A stretch of 64,000 bases of DNA from Oceanicoccus sp. KOV_DT_Chl (lineage in GTDB: Bacteria > Pseudomonadota > Gammaproteobacteria > Pseudomonadales > Dasaniaceae): the NCBI RefSeq assembly GCF_900120175.1, contig NZ_FQLF01000005.1:498501-562500 (forward strand). Direction: 5' to 3'. This document shows, piece by piece, positions 55,028 through 63,515 of the stretch. Every line of letters starts with the position of its first letter. The first letter of the stretch is position 1. The notes beneath the pieces are model-generated. The model had not been told where the DNA came from. It did not search any database and was given only the letters and a program-made list of their open reading frames with translations. Both the position numbers and the translations under genes were made by a program.

Positions 55028-56374
55028 ATGACAAAATCGATTCACCTTAGCTCGATCATTCTATTAACCACAGCTGCAATGACTGCCCCCATTCTCTGGG
55101 CTGAAACCATCTCCAGGCAATTTACACCACTGCCAACAGTTCCTGAAGATGCGCTAACCAGGAAGGGTGAAATAGTGATGACAGAGCTCTATCAGACGAT
55201 GGGAATGGAGTTTCCGGCAAACAAAAAGAAGAGTATTGAACCACCCACGCCGCCAACCCCCAAACCATCCCCTGCGCCAACACCCCAACCTGAACCTAAA
55301 CCCAAACCTAAAAACGATGCTTTTTGGGAGGACGACGATGACTTCTTTGATGAGGATAAAGGCTTTGACGAAATCGCAAAGGGTTTTGATGAAAATTTTG
55401 ATAGCACCGTTGCAGGATGGAACAAAGAGTACGAGGAAACGCTGCAACGCTGGGGGCTAGCCGAGAAGCAATATATAGAAAATAAAAATCAATACATGCT
55501 TGCCACTTATGATTTTGAAAAGTTTGATACGGGTGAAGCCCAAACTGGCAATAACCTCGCTACTGCTGACAGATCTACTCGCCCTACCCAACCAGGGGAT
55601 TTTCATATTATCCCCTATGCTTTTACTCAAAACGTGCAAGATCAAGCAGGTAGAGGTACATGTGCGGCCTTTGCCGGTGTTAAAGCTATTGAGACGTTAA
55701 TTAGCCAACGAGAGGTCAATACTATCGCTGACACCATTAACCTTTCTGAACAGCAGTTTTTTTATCTTGCCCGGGTGGATTGTATCGAACAGCCCTGTCG
55801 CCCCGAGTTTGATCCAAAAGGAAGAGTCAAAAATGATGGTTCAACCTTCGACTTAGGTTTTAAAGTCAACAAGACCGTCGCCCACAAAGATGCCTCACTA
55901 ATGTCTGAGCAATATTGTCTTTATCGACCAGTGATTAACGATAACGTGACTTATTCCCCCCTGCAAAACTACTGTCAGGTAAACTCCGGAGGCCAGCGTT
56001 ATCGAGTTGCCAGTTATTCTACAAAAATTCCCGTCGACAATATTCTCTCGGAATTAAATGCCAATAGACCGGTTGCTGCCGGCTTTAAATTGCCCAATAG
56101 TTTTTTTAATGCCAAAGGCTTGGTCAGCCTGGTTGACCCAAACACCGGTCAAGGCACCGGACCCCATACCGGTGGCCATGCAGTAGCCTTGATTGGTTAT
56201 GTATTACTGCCTGAGACTTATTGGGCAATTGAAGGCAAATACTGCGTAGTCACGTCAAATAGTTGGGGCGAAGGCTGGGGCAAAGGCGGCTATGCCTGTA
56301 TCACTGAAAAATGGATGAAAAAATTCTATATGTACTCAACGTCCATTTCTCAGGTCAACCAAGTTCAACTTTAA
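55028..56374 (+). CDS. exported papain-like (C1A) cysteine protease
   Basis: 448 residues from ATG 55028 (AAAAGGA 7 nt before; a longer start at 54941 lacks a signal peptide). Signal peptide LSSIILLTTAAMTAPILWA. Then a Pro/Lys low-complexity linker (about 70-95), an acidic stretch (EDDDDFFDEDK), and a papain domain: Gln206 and Cys212 in DQAGRGTCAAFAG, His384 in GGHAVALIGY, Asn411 in SNSWGEGWGKGGY. All catalytic residues are in place, so an active protease is likely. It is divergent from the exported-protein operon across a shared palindrome, pointing to a common program with the kinase and RHH-FHA protein. Confidence 0.88.
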   Translation: MTKSIHLSSIILLTTAAMTAPILWAETISRQFTPLPTVPEDALTRKGEIVMTELYQTMGMEFPANKKKSIEPPTPPTPKPSPAPTPQPEPKPKPKNDAFWEDDDDFFDEDKGFDEIAKGFDENFDSTVAGWNKEYEETLQRWGLAEKQYIENKNQYMLATYDFEKFDTGEAQTGNNLATADRSTRPTQPGDFHIIPYAFTQNVQDQAGRGTCAAFAGVKAIETLISQREVNTIADTINLSEQQFFYLARVDCIEQPCRPEFDPKGRVKNDGSTFDLGFKVNKTVAHKDASLMSEQYCLYRPVINDNVTYSPLQNYCQVNSGGQRYRVASYSTKIPVDNILSELNANRPVAAGFKLPNSFFNAKGLVSLVDPNTGQGTGPHTGGHAVALIGYVLLPETYWAIEGKYCVVTSNSWGEGWGKGGYACITEKWMKKFYMYSTSISQVNQVQL

Positions 56375-56695
56375 GAAACTGTAAAAAAAACCGGGATCAC
56401 CAGCAACTAGTCACAACACTCCCTCTCAACAATTAAAACGGCTGGTAATTTATCCTGCTTCATTGTTCAAATTGATAGGCTTGGACACCTGTTGAATGTA
56501 AAGAAAATATTCACCTTATATGTATCGAGCTAGACTCGAACTGACACAATTGATTATTAGCCCGTAGAAGATCGTACCGTCCGGTGTCCGCACGAAAGCA
56601 GCCCTATTATTTAGGGTGAAACTGAAATTTACGATTGGCGAAACGTGCCAATTAGAGACGTTGGTACGAGGTCGGATAGAAATAATACTTGCCAT

Positions 56696-56928
56696 GGCAC
56701 AGTGCGGGGTCGGACCCACTTTTGTGCTGTTTACAAAAGTGGCTCTGACCCCTGACAGAAACCGTTGGCACGATTTCCCTAAATAAACCTTTTTCAGGTC
56801 ACTCCGATTTATCAACTTGCCATTCTGGCAGATACTTCGAAACAACATCGTGCCAACGGTTTCTAAAGGGGGTCAGAGCAAAATTTTACACACTACGTAA
56901 AATTATTGGTCCGACCCCACATCGTGCC
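56696..56928. mobile_element. REPIN/MITE-like non-autonomous element
   Basis: Ends form 21-bp imperfect inverted repeats (GGCACAGTGCGGGGTCGGACC versus reverse complement GGCACGATGTGGGGTCGGACC, written with 3 differences). Inside are two hairpins with GGGGTC...GACCCC arms (about 56705-56752 and 56869-56917), in mirror order, and an exact 17-bp inverted pair GAAACCGTTGGCACGAT (56758-56774 and 56847-56863). GGGGTC(A/G)GAGC..TTTT motifs of this kind are typical REP sequences mobilised by RAYT-type transposases in gammaproteobacteria. No transposase is encoded here. Confidence 0.65.
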
Positions 56929-56996
56929 GCGATAAGATCGACCCTATCCAATTTCCTGCCAGCTGGAATGCGCACGTAATTACTCGGGCCTGCAAT

Positions 56997-57079
56997 GGGT
57001 CACAAACGCGCATAGCGTTTGGACCGAGCCGAAGGCGAAGCCCGCAGGGCCTTAACAGCCCTCAGGCTGTTAAGGGTCA
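56997..57079. repeat. 83-bp repeat, copy 1
   Basis: Identical to 58037-58119 over all 83 bases. Contains AACGC/GCGTT and an 11-bp perfect hairpin CCTTAACAGCC-ctca-GGCTGTTAAGG (57050-57075); begins with GGGTCA and ends with GGGTCA. It lies beyond the 3' end of the PEP-CTERM-like gene 57194-57943. Confidence 0.9.
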
Positions 57080-57151
57080 CGTAGCCACCAAGGGCGCAAT
57101 CAGGAGCGATGTACGCTTCTGTGCCAACTACGGTCATTAGCAGAAATGAAG

Positions 57152-57173
57152 AAGGCCCCAAAAGTGGAGCCTT
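57152..57173 (-). terminator. terminator-like hairpin after the PEP-CTERM-like gene
   Basis: On the minus strand AAGGCTCC and TGGGGCCTT pair (with G-U) around ACTTT, followed by TCTTCATTTC. It lies 20 nt beyond the gene stop. The T-run is weak, so activity is uncertain. Confidence 0.5.
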
Positions 57174-57193
57174 AGTCGTTTAACTTACTTGGT

Positions 57194-57943
57194 TTATTTC
57201 TTACGTTTTATTCCAGCCAGTCCAACCAATGCTGAACCAAACAACCATGCCGCCGCAGGAACAGGTACGTCAGACAAGCTATAGGTCGTTATGTCGTTGT
57301 AGTAATATGTGGTCTGATCCTTATATAACAGCTCACGATCATCAAAAGGATTAACGTTGAACTGGAAATAACTGCCATTAAAGCTATACAGCATATCTAT
57401 TAGCTGTATATCAATATCCCAGCCGCACTCTATACAAGAATGTAACCATTTATCTGATTGCATATTGCCATAATAAACTCCTTCTTCAGGGTCTATTTCT
57501 CCAGCACCACCACTATTATATTCGTACCCATAGCCAGCAAGTAATGCTTCAAAGCTTAAATCAAAATTTGTGGTTCTAAAAGGCGTTCCTTGCCAGCTAG
57601 GCCCCGAATCAATCAAGCTCACTCTAAACGAAGAATCGGAAGCAAGGTATTGAAATTGCGATCTTAAAAAAACGCTGCCAGATAAAGATGTTCTAACAGG
57701 CGGATAGCCATATTCAGTGCCCGGATCATAATGATTAGAGCTGGCACCAAGATTGTATTCAGTATAAACGCTCAAACCATACTGATCATTAGCGGTATAA
57801 AAAGTTGCATTGGCAGTCGCCCCCAATACGCTTTGGATATAACAGCCTAATGAAGGGTTGCAAATATCAATGATGCTAAGTGGCGCAGCTTTAGCGTAAA
57901 AAGGAAGGATTAGACCAAAAAGGCTCAAAATTAACTTCATCAT
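57194..57943 (-). CDS. secreted protein with PEP-CTERM-like tail (third in window)
   Basis: 249 residues from ATG 57943 (GGAG 8 nt upstream); signal peptide KLILSLFGLILPFYAKA. C-terminus VPVPAAAW-LFGSALVGLAG-IKRKK matches the tails of the two paralogues at 35-37 kb, but the body (ICNPSLGCYIQSVLGATANA, WLHSCIECGWDIDIQ) differs. The gene is flanked by two identical 83-bp repeats, which hints at cassette-like insertion or recombination. Function unknown. Confidence 0.78.
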   Translation of the reverse strand: MMKLILSLFGLILPFYAKAAPLSIIDICNPSLGCYIQSVLGATANATFYTANDQYGLSVYTEYNLGASSNHYDPGTEYGYPPVRTSLSGSVFLRSQFQYLASDSSFRVSLIDSGPSWQGTPFRTTNFDLSFEALLAGYGYEYNSGGAGEIDPEEGVYYGNMQSDKWLHSCIECGWDIDIQLIDMLYSFNGSYFQFNVNPFDDRELLYKDQTTYYYNDITTYSLSDVPVPAAAWLFGSALVGLAGIKRKK

Positions 57944-58036
57944 GAGGGACACTCCATTGCAGCAATTATTTTTATGGTGGTTCATTTTTGTAAAGATAAT
58001 ATGCCATTAATTCTGAGCTCTGTAAATGTCAGATAA

Positions 58037-58119
58037 GGGTCACAAACGCGCATAGCGTTTGGACCGAGCCGAAGGCGAAGCCCGCAGGGCCTTAACAGCC
58101 CTCAGGCTGTTAAGGGTCA
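58037..58119. repeat. 83-bp repeat, copy 2
   Basis: Exact direct repeat of 56997-57079, 1040 bp away, in the promoter region of the PEP-CTERM-like gene. Same internal 11-bp hairpin at 58090-58115. The remaining bases up to 58251 show no feature. Confidence 0.9.
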
Positions 58120-58251
58120 AAAGTTAGCAAAAGAGAAAAACTGGTCCATGCTTCTTCCGCCTTGATACCGGACATTGTTGATCTTACATATAACTCAGCT
58201 TGTTTTAAGACAATAGCTGCAGCCTGTCAGATCAAGCCTGCGTTACTGCAC

Positions 58252-58914
58252 CTATACGTTAAAAACCATTTCCGTAACATCTTCAGGTATCACCAATTCC
58301 CCTGCCGTCAGCCGCTGGATTTCTTCAACACTCACGCCGGGCGCACGCTCACGTAAAATAAATTTCCCATCTTCAATATCAAGCAATGCTAAATCCGTTA
58401 ACACTCTTTTAATACACGCCTTCCCGGTCAGCGGTAAGGTACATTGCTTTAATAATTTGGACTCACCGTTTTTCGATGAATGCGTCATAGCCACCAGAAT
58501 ATTTTCTGCTCCGGCCACTAAATCCATCGCCCCGCCCATGCCTTTGATAAGTTTGCCTGGAATCATATAAGAGGCGATATTACCGTGACAGTCAACTTCA
58601 AAAGCGCCCAGTACCGTTAGGTCAACATGGCCACCGCGAATCATCGCAAATGATTCAGCCGATGAAAAAATTGATGCCCCATCCAACAACGTTACTGTTT
58701 GCTTACCCGCATTAATTACATCAGCGTCGACCTCACCTTCCAATGGAAATGGGCCCATACCTAAAATACCGTTCTCTGACTGCAGCATCACAGAGACATT
58801 ATCCGGCACATAATTAGCCGCCAGCGTAGGAATGCCAATCCCTAAATTGACGTAATAACCGTCTTTGAATTCCTGTGCCAGTCGTTGTGCCAGCTGTTCC
58901 CGGGTTAAAGCCAT
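58252..58914 (-). CDS. scoB: 3-oxoacid CoA-transferase subunit B
   Basis: 220 residues. REQLAQRLAQEFKDGYYVNL, catalytic Glu47 in SENGILGMGP, GGHVDLTVLGAFEVDCHGNI and KGMGGAMDLVAGAENI are typical ScoB/AtoA text. It transfers CoA from succinyl-CoA to acetoacetate or a similar 3-oxoacid. 21 nt after the subunit A gene. Substrate could be 3-oxoadipate in related enzymes. Confidence 0.92.
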   Translation of the reverse strand: MALTREQLAQRLAQEFKDGYYVNLGIGIPTLAANYVPDNVSVMLQSENGILGMGPFPLEGEVDADVINAGKQTVTLLDGASIFSSAESFAMIRGGHVDLTVLGAFEVDCHGNIASYMIPGKLIKGMGGAMDLVAGAENILVAMTHSSKNGESKLLKQCTLPLTGKACIKRVLTDLALLDIEDGKFILRERAPGVSVEEIQRLTAGELVIPEDVTEMVFNV

Positions 58915-58935
58915 CGCTACTCTCCTCTCTAAGCC

Positions 58936-59640
58936 TTAAGCCGAACGTACCGTTCTTTGCTCTATGGTTTTCTTGAATGTACCCTGTATCAACCGATCAA
59001 CATAAATACCCGGTAGATGCACCTGATCGGGATCTATTGCTCCGACCTCGACAATTTCTTCTACTTCAACAACGGCAATCTTACCGGCGGTAATCGCCAT
59101 GGGATTAAAATTTCTGGCGGTTCTTCTAAACACCAAATTACCATGACGATCCGCTTTCCACGCTTTGGCAATCGAGAAATCCCCCTGCAGGGATTCTTCC
59201 AGAATGTAATGTCGACCATTAAACTCGCGAACGTCTTTGCCCTCACCAACCAAAGTGCCATAACCAGTAGCCGTATAAAATGCCGGAATACCCGCACCAC
59301 CTGCGCGCATTTTCTCAGCCAGTGTTCCCTGCGGCGTCAGCTCAACCTCCAGCTCTCCGCTCATCATTTGCGATTCAAACAAGGCATTTTCCCCAACGTA
59401 GGAAGCGATTATTTTTTTGATTTGTTTATTAATCAGCAGCAAGCCCAAACCCTCGCCATCAACACCACAGTTGTTGGAAGCGATGGTGAGACCGGTTGTT
59501 CCTTTGCGCTGAATTTCCTTAATCAGGTTTTCAGGAATACCGCACAGGCCAAAACCACCGGCAATCACCGTCATGCCATCCTCAAGCCCTGCCATTGCCT
59601 CCTCGTAACTTGTCACCACTTTATCAAAGCCTGCCATCAT
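58936..59640 (-). CDS. scoA: 3-oxoacid CoA-transferase subunit A
   Basis: 234 residues (233 if the second ATG, better spaced from GGAGG, is used). [57 protein letters not shown] and [20 protein letters not shown] are classic for ScoA. Pairs with ScoB. A LysR gene starts divergently 129 nt upstream and probably controls both. Confidence 0.92.
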   Translation of the reverse strand: MMAGFDKVVTSYEEAMAGLEDGMTVIAGGFGLCGIPENLIKEIQRKGTTGLTIASNNCGVDGEGLGLLLINKQIKKIIASYVGENALFESQMMSGELEVELTPQGTLAEKMRAGGAGIPAFYTATGYGTLVGEGKDVREFNGRHYILEESLQGDFSIAKAWKADRHGNLVFRRTARNFNPMAITAGKIAVVEVEEIVEVGAIDPDQVHLPGIYVDRLIQGTFKKTIEQRTVRSA

Positions 59641-59769
59641 CGCCTCCGGGATCTTGCGCTCACGCTACGCTCGTAACATCAACGCGAATAAACTATCACT
59701 TTACAAAGACTACGGAATAAAATTATATTTAACAAATTTAAATATACTAACTATTGATAAATTTAATAA

Positions 59770-60648
59770 ATGAATATCACCATCAAGCAAATCCAGTCCT
59801 TTGTAGCTGTGGCTACAGCCCATAGCTTTGCCGAAGCCTGCGCTGAGCTGCACCTGTCCCAGCCCGCGCTAAGCATTAGTATTAAAAAACTGGAGGAGGC
59901 CATCGGCGGTCAACTGATTACCAGAACCACACGATCAGTTGTGCTCAGCCCGGAGGGAGAACAGTTTTATCCTGTCGCTAAACGCCTGCTTGCTGATTGG
60001 GAGAACTCCCTGCAAGATGTCAGCAACTTATTCTCGCTTCGACGCGGCAAGCTGGATATTGCTGTCATGCCCACTTTTGCTAGCAGCCTACTCCCCGCTT
60101 TACTCAACCGCTATCATCAGCAATTTCCCGATATCAATATTACCGTGCATGATGTAATTTCAGAAAATGTTGTCAATATGGTACGCAGTGGTCACGCGGA
60201 AATAGGGATAACCTTTGACCCTGGGGAGCAGCAGGATTTAAATTTCACGCCACTATTTCTCGATAGATTTGTGGCGGTATTACCGCAAGAACACCCGTTA
60301 CTTGCACTGAAAACACTAAAATGGAGCAACCTGACTGGCCTGCCTTTTATCGCCTTACAAAGACCATCCAGCATTCGGCTGCTTATCGACGAAATACTTG
60401 AAAATTATAATATTAGCTTGGCACCGGTATTCGAAGCGCATCAATTAGCGACCATCGGCCGGATGGTTGCACAAGGCCTTGGTGTGAGCGTAGTCCCCTC
60501 TCTCAGCGAAGACCAAATGCATGAACTTGGCGCACAATGCAGGCCGGTAAAAGGCCCCATCATTAATCGCAATGTTGGTGTTATCACCCGTAGTCGCCAG
60601 CCACTATCTTCCGCAGCTAAATCGATGCTGGACGCTATCGTTACTTGA
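59770..60648 (+). CDS. LysR-family transcriptional regulator
   Basis: 292 residues. HTH at the N-terminus (MNITIKQIQSFVAVATAHSF, LHLSQPALSISIKKLEEAIG), substrate-binding domain with AEIGITFDPGEQQDLNFTPL and GLPFIALQRPSSIRLL. Divergent to scoAB, the usual layout for a regulator of a small catabolic operon. The 129-nt gap is AT-rich with a TTTAAAT-type dyad near 59730-59740. Inducer likely a metabolite of the CoA-transferase step (inference). Confidence 0.88.
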   Translation: MNITIKQIQSFVAVATAHSFAEACAELHLSQPALSISIKKLEEAIGGQLITRTTRSVVLSPEGEQFYPVAKRLLADWENSLQDVSNLFSLRRGKLDIAVMPTFASSLLPALLNRYHQQFPDINITVHDVISENVVNMVRSGHAEIGITFDPGEQQDLNFTPLFLDRFVAVLPQEHPLLALKTLKWSNLTGLPFIALQRPSSIRLLIDEILENYNISLAPVFEAHQLATIGRMVAQGLGVSVVPSLSEDQMHELGAQCRPVKGPIINRNVGVITRSRQPLSSAAKSMLDAIVT

Positions 60649-60770
60649 ACACTATTAACCAACTGACGATAAAATGCTGGTTTCTTACACGTATTTTCCT
60701 CACCCTGATGCAACAACAGCTTATAGCAGAGTCAGGCTTTGGGTAGAAAATACATCTAGCTCTTAAGGCC

Positions 60771-61850
60771 TCACCGGCTTGATTGCCTCACTAACTCCGG
60801 CATTTGCAGGGAATTTCGATAAGCCGAAGGCGTACTCCCGGTTATCCGCTTGAACATTAAATTAAACGATGACTTGGAATTAAACCCCGCTGCCAGCGCA
60901 ATATCCAATAGCGAATGTTCTGACCACCCTGCTGCTGTCATTAAACGCTGGGTTTCCTGTACCCGAGCACGATTGATAAATTCGGAAAAACTGATTTTAT
61001 ATTGATCATTAATAGCTTCCGACAACTGTCGGGCCGGGAGCCGTAGCTGCTCGGCAAATTCCTTAAGCGTAATTTGTGGATCAACATAAGGTTTTTTTTC
61101 TGCCATAAAAGCATTTATCTTTTGCAATACTTGTTGATGCTGATGATTAGGTAAATGCACCATATTGCTAGACAGATGCTGACTCAAGTCTTCATCCTCC
61201 GCTTCTATAGTCGGGATAAACTCTGCTGACCCCAGACCTTTAAAGATTAGCAACGAAAACCAGCTGGAGGCGATAATAAAAAAAGCGAAATCGAGTTGAT
61301 CGGTTATCTCTTTAGCCAGATAAAAACCTAAGCCCATACGCACAAACATAAAGATATACGTTACCGCAAAAATCTGCACTGCAGTATTTAACCATTGGTA
61401 GGCATCAGGCAACACAATGGATTTTGTGTGGGATACTACTAATCTAAATCGTCTAATTTGCAAAAAACTCAGACCAATATAAATACCCTGACTAAAAACC
61501 GCGAGAGTGATAACAGTATTATCGCTAAACAACCCCACAGACCATAACAACATTGCAAATCCATAGGGCAACAGGTGCCAAAAGTCGCTACGCGACATTG
61601 ATAGCTTTTTACTCAAAATCCCTATCACTGACAAATATAAAAAAGGGCCATATAGCAACATCAATGCTGAGGCATGATCAAAGCATTTAACCCCGTAATA
61701 ATTTTCCAAACCAATAAAACCGGCGTGCAGGCCAATAGTAAAAAATAAGCCTGCCATAGCGGCTGACTTTTTTTGTGCGATGACAAAACTTGCCAACAGG
61801 CTACAGAGCACAAATAACGTAAATTGAAATAAGGTCACCAGTGCAATCAA
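60771..61850 (-). CDS. membrane AraC-family transcriptional regulator
   Basis: 359 residues. The first 220 form about seven hydrophobic helices (from MIALVTLFQFTLFVLCSLLA to FFIIASSWFSLLIFKGLGSA). The C-terminal third is an AraC HTH pair: ITLKEFAEQLRLPARQLSEA, FSEFINRARVQETQRLM, LLDIALAAGFNSKSSFNLMF, KRITGSTPSAYRNSL. Such membrane-tethered AraC proteins sense envelope or lipid signals. Divergent from the alpha/beta hydrolase gene at 62336. Confidence 0.87.
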   Translation of the reverse strand: MIALVTLFQFTLFVLCSLLASFVIAQKKSAAMAGLFFTIGLHAGFIGLENYYGVKCFDHASALMLLYGPFLYLSVIGILSKKLSMSRSDFWHLLPYGFAMLLWSVGLFSDNTVITLAVFSQGIYIGLSFLQIRRFRLVVSHTKSIVLPDAYQWLNTAVQIFAVTYIFMFVRMGLGFYLAKEITDQLDFAFFIIASSWFSLLIFKGLGSAEFIPTIEAEDEDLSQHLSSNMVHLPNHQHQQVLQKINAFMAEKKPYVDPQITLKEFAEQLRLPARQLSEAINDQYKISFSEFINRARVQETQRLMTAAGWSEHSLLDIALAAGFNSKSSFNLMFKRITGSTPSAYRNSLQMPELVRQSSR

Positions 61851-62335
61851 GGCTTCTATCCTTTTTAATCAACAGTAGTGCAACAGTCCATTTTCAACCC
61901 AGCCCAAATAAAATTAGCTTCTCAAGAATGAGAGATGGACGAGCAATATAATAAATTATTAATCTTATTTTTTATCCCAGCGATCACCGAGTCTAACCAA
62001 TCGTAGCAATCGTTAAAACCTATCCAGCCAAACCGCTATGCCATTATTTTCTCTATCCCACCCTATATAAAGCACGCCCAATAAGCGTCCAATATCAGGT
62101 GGAAATTTACAAACGTAATCTTGGACGTCACCGCCTCAAAACTTTTAATTTAAAATTTCATTAATAATCAAAAGCTTATGCATCCTTACGTCTAACAACA
62201 TGTATTTGGGCGACCCCGTATTGCCCAGACTTTATTTTCGGTATTCGTCATTGTGAACGGAAAAACCAGCCTTACCACTCACACGACGAACTTCGGATTC
62301 TAATAATAGCTAACCCAAGTAAAAAGGTAATAATC
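61851..62335. other. 485-nt divergent spacer between AraC and hydrolase genes
   Basis: No credible gene. It has GTCCAA and TTGGAC halves 28 nt apart (about 62090-62130), an AT-rich dyad around 62147-62170, and AAAAGGT before the hydrolase ATG. It presumably carries promoters for both flanking genes; no known operator recognised. Confidence 0.35.
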
Positions 62336-63442
62336 ATGATTATTAAAAAACTCTCTCTCGGTGTCGCCGTCGGTACCGCACTTATGGCTGCCGCCATAAA
62401 TGCCAACGCTGATAGCTGCCTGTATGTACAATCATCTCCTGGCGGTAGTTTTAACGTCTGTGAGGAAACCGTTAATCAAACATACTGCGATGGTGTTGAT
62501 GGCGATTGGAGCGCTAATGCCTGTGATATCTCCAATATTGTCGGTAGCTGCGTAACGCCAAGCAGCTCCATTCACTACCTGGAAGGCAGTGCCAGTAGCC
62601 TGTCTTTCGGCTGTGGTTTCCAAAATGGTGAATGGCAAGACCCTGCGCCAACGCCTGATCCCGATCCTACTCCCGACCCTGATCCAACGCCTGATCCTGA
62701 TCCAACCCCGGATCCAGACCCGACTCCTGACCCAGATCCTACGCCCGATCCAGACCCCATCCCTGATCCAGATCCTGTACCCGGTATCGCAGGCCCGGAT
62801 AGCACCGCATTACGCGCACTGGACAGCGATTCACTGTGTACGGTTACCGATCATGGTAATTACTACAGTTTTGTTCGCACCAATGCCGATCGTCGTGATA
62901 ATCGTGGCGTGGTTCTGTACGCTGGTGGTGGTGTCGCCGCTGAAGCGTATGCAAAAGTTGCCCGCAACTTATGTATCACTCAACAAGATGCGTTCATTAT
63001 CAAAGGTGATGGTGTGGAGATTATCCAAACCAATCCAATGGCGGCGATTGAACCGATTCTGGCCAATCCCGGCATGGAAAAATGGGCAGTCGGTGGTCAC
63101 TCTTTAGGTGGCGTTATTGGTAGTTTGTTTATCTCCAGCAACCCAGGACTGGTGCAGGGCTTGATCTTATTAGGCTCAGAACCCGCACTGCCAATGCAAG
63201 CTACCGGTATTAAAGCAATTACCATTTACGCAACTAACGACCTGATAGAAACACCAGAGGAAGTTATTACGTCATTGGCGTTATTACCAGCGGATACTGA
63301 AGTGGTTGAAATTGAAGGCGGTAACCACGCCCAATTCGGCAACTACGGTGAGCAAGCAGGTGATGGCGAAGCTGAGATTTCCTCCAGCAAGCAAAAGAGT
63401 CTGTTCAAATACGAACTACGTGATTTTATGGACTCACTGTAA
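62336..63442 (+). CDS. exported alpha/beta hydrolase with PDPDPT linker
   Basis: 368 residues. Signal peptide ending NANA; a 75-residue Cys-containing N-terminal domain; then about eight tandem PDPDPT hexapeptides (roughly residues 103-145), an extended, acidic, proline-rich linker; then an alpha/beta hydrolase domain with nucleophile elbow GGHSLGG, late Asp region (YATNDLIET) and His in GGNHAQFG. The linker resembles those joining binding and catalytic modules in secreted polymer-degrading enzymes. Substrate unknown; esterase or thioesterase most likely. Strong terminator follows. Confidence 0.85.
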   Translation: MIIKKLSLGVAVGTALMAAAINANADSCLYVQSSPGGSFNVCEETVNQTYCDGVDGDWSANACDISNIVGSCVTPSSSIHYLEGSASSLSFGCGFQNGEWQDPAPTPDPDPTPDPDPTPDPDPTPDPDPTPDPDPTPDPDPIPDPDPVPGIAGPDSTALRALDSDSLCTVTDHGNYYSFVRTNADRRDNRGVVLYAGGGVAAEAYAKVARNLCITQQDAFIIKGDGVEIIQTNPMAAIEPILANPGMEKWAVGGHSLGGVIGSLFISSNPGLVQGLILLGSEPALPMQATGIKAITIYATNDLIETPEEVITSLALLPADTEVVEIEGGNHAQFGNYGEQAGDGEAEISSSKQKSLFKYELRDFMDSL

Positions 63443-63471
63443 TACCAAGTTAGGGATCAACTAAGTAGATC

Positions 63472-63497
63472 AAACCGGCTTCGGCCGGTTTTTTTTT
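63472..63497 (+). terminator. rho-independent terminator
   Basis: AAACCGGC-TTCG-GCCGGTTT followed by a T-run; UUCG tetraloop, 30 nt after the hydrolase stop. It may serve both convergent genes. Confidence 0.92.
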
Positions 63498-63515
63498 GCT
63501 ACAAACAATCAGCCA

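Larger units (their letters stand above)
56375..57193. other. 819-nt intergenic region with repeat elements
   Basis: Holds the REPIN/MITE-like element 56696-56928, the first 83-bp repeat 56997-57079 and the terminator 57152-57173. A 110-codon minus-strand frame (56516-56848) lies largely in the repeat element and is not considered a gene. The first 300 nt show no recognisable feature. Confidence 0.6.

Noticed and set aside
56516-56848. 110-codon minus-strand frame
   Set aside because: Largely within the REPIN/MITE-like element; composition follows the repeat and no protein family is suggested.
56997-58119. Integron attC sites flanking a gene cassette
   Set aside because: The repeats lack the canonical RYYYAAC/GTTRRRY core pair and no integrase is present; kept as generic repeats.
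62640-62780. Tandem short repeats resembling a CRISPR or minisatellite array
   Set aside because: They are in frame within the hydrolase gene and encode the PDPDPT linker; units are 18 bp with no spacers.
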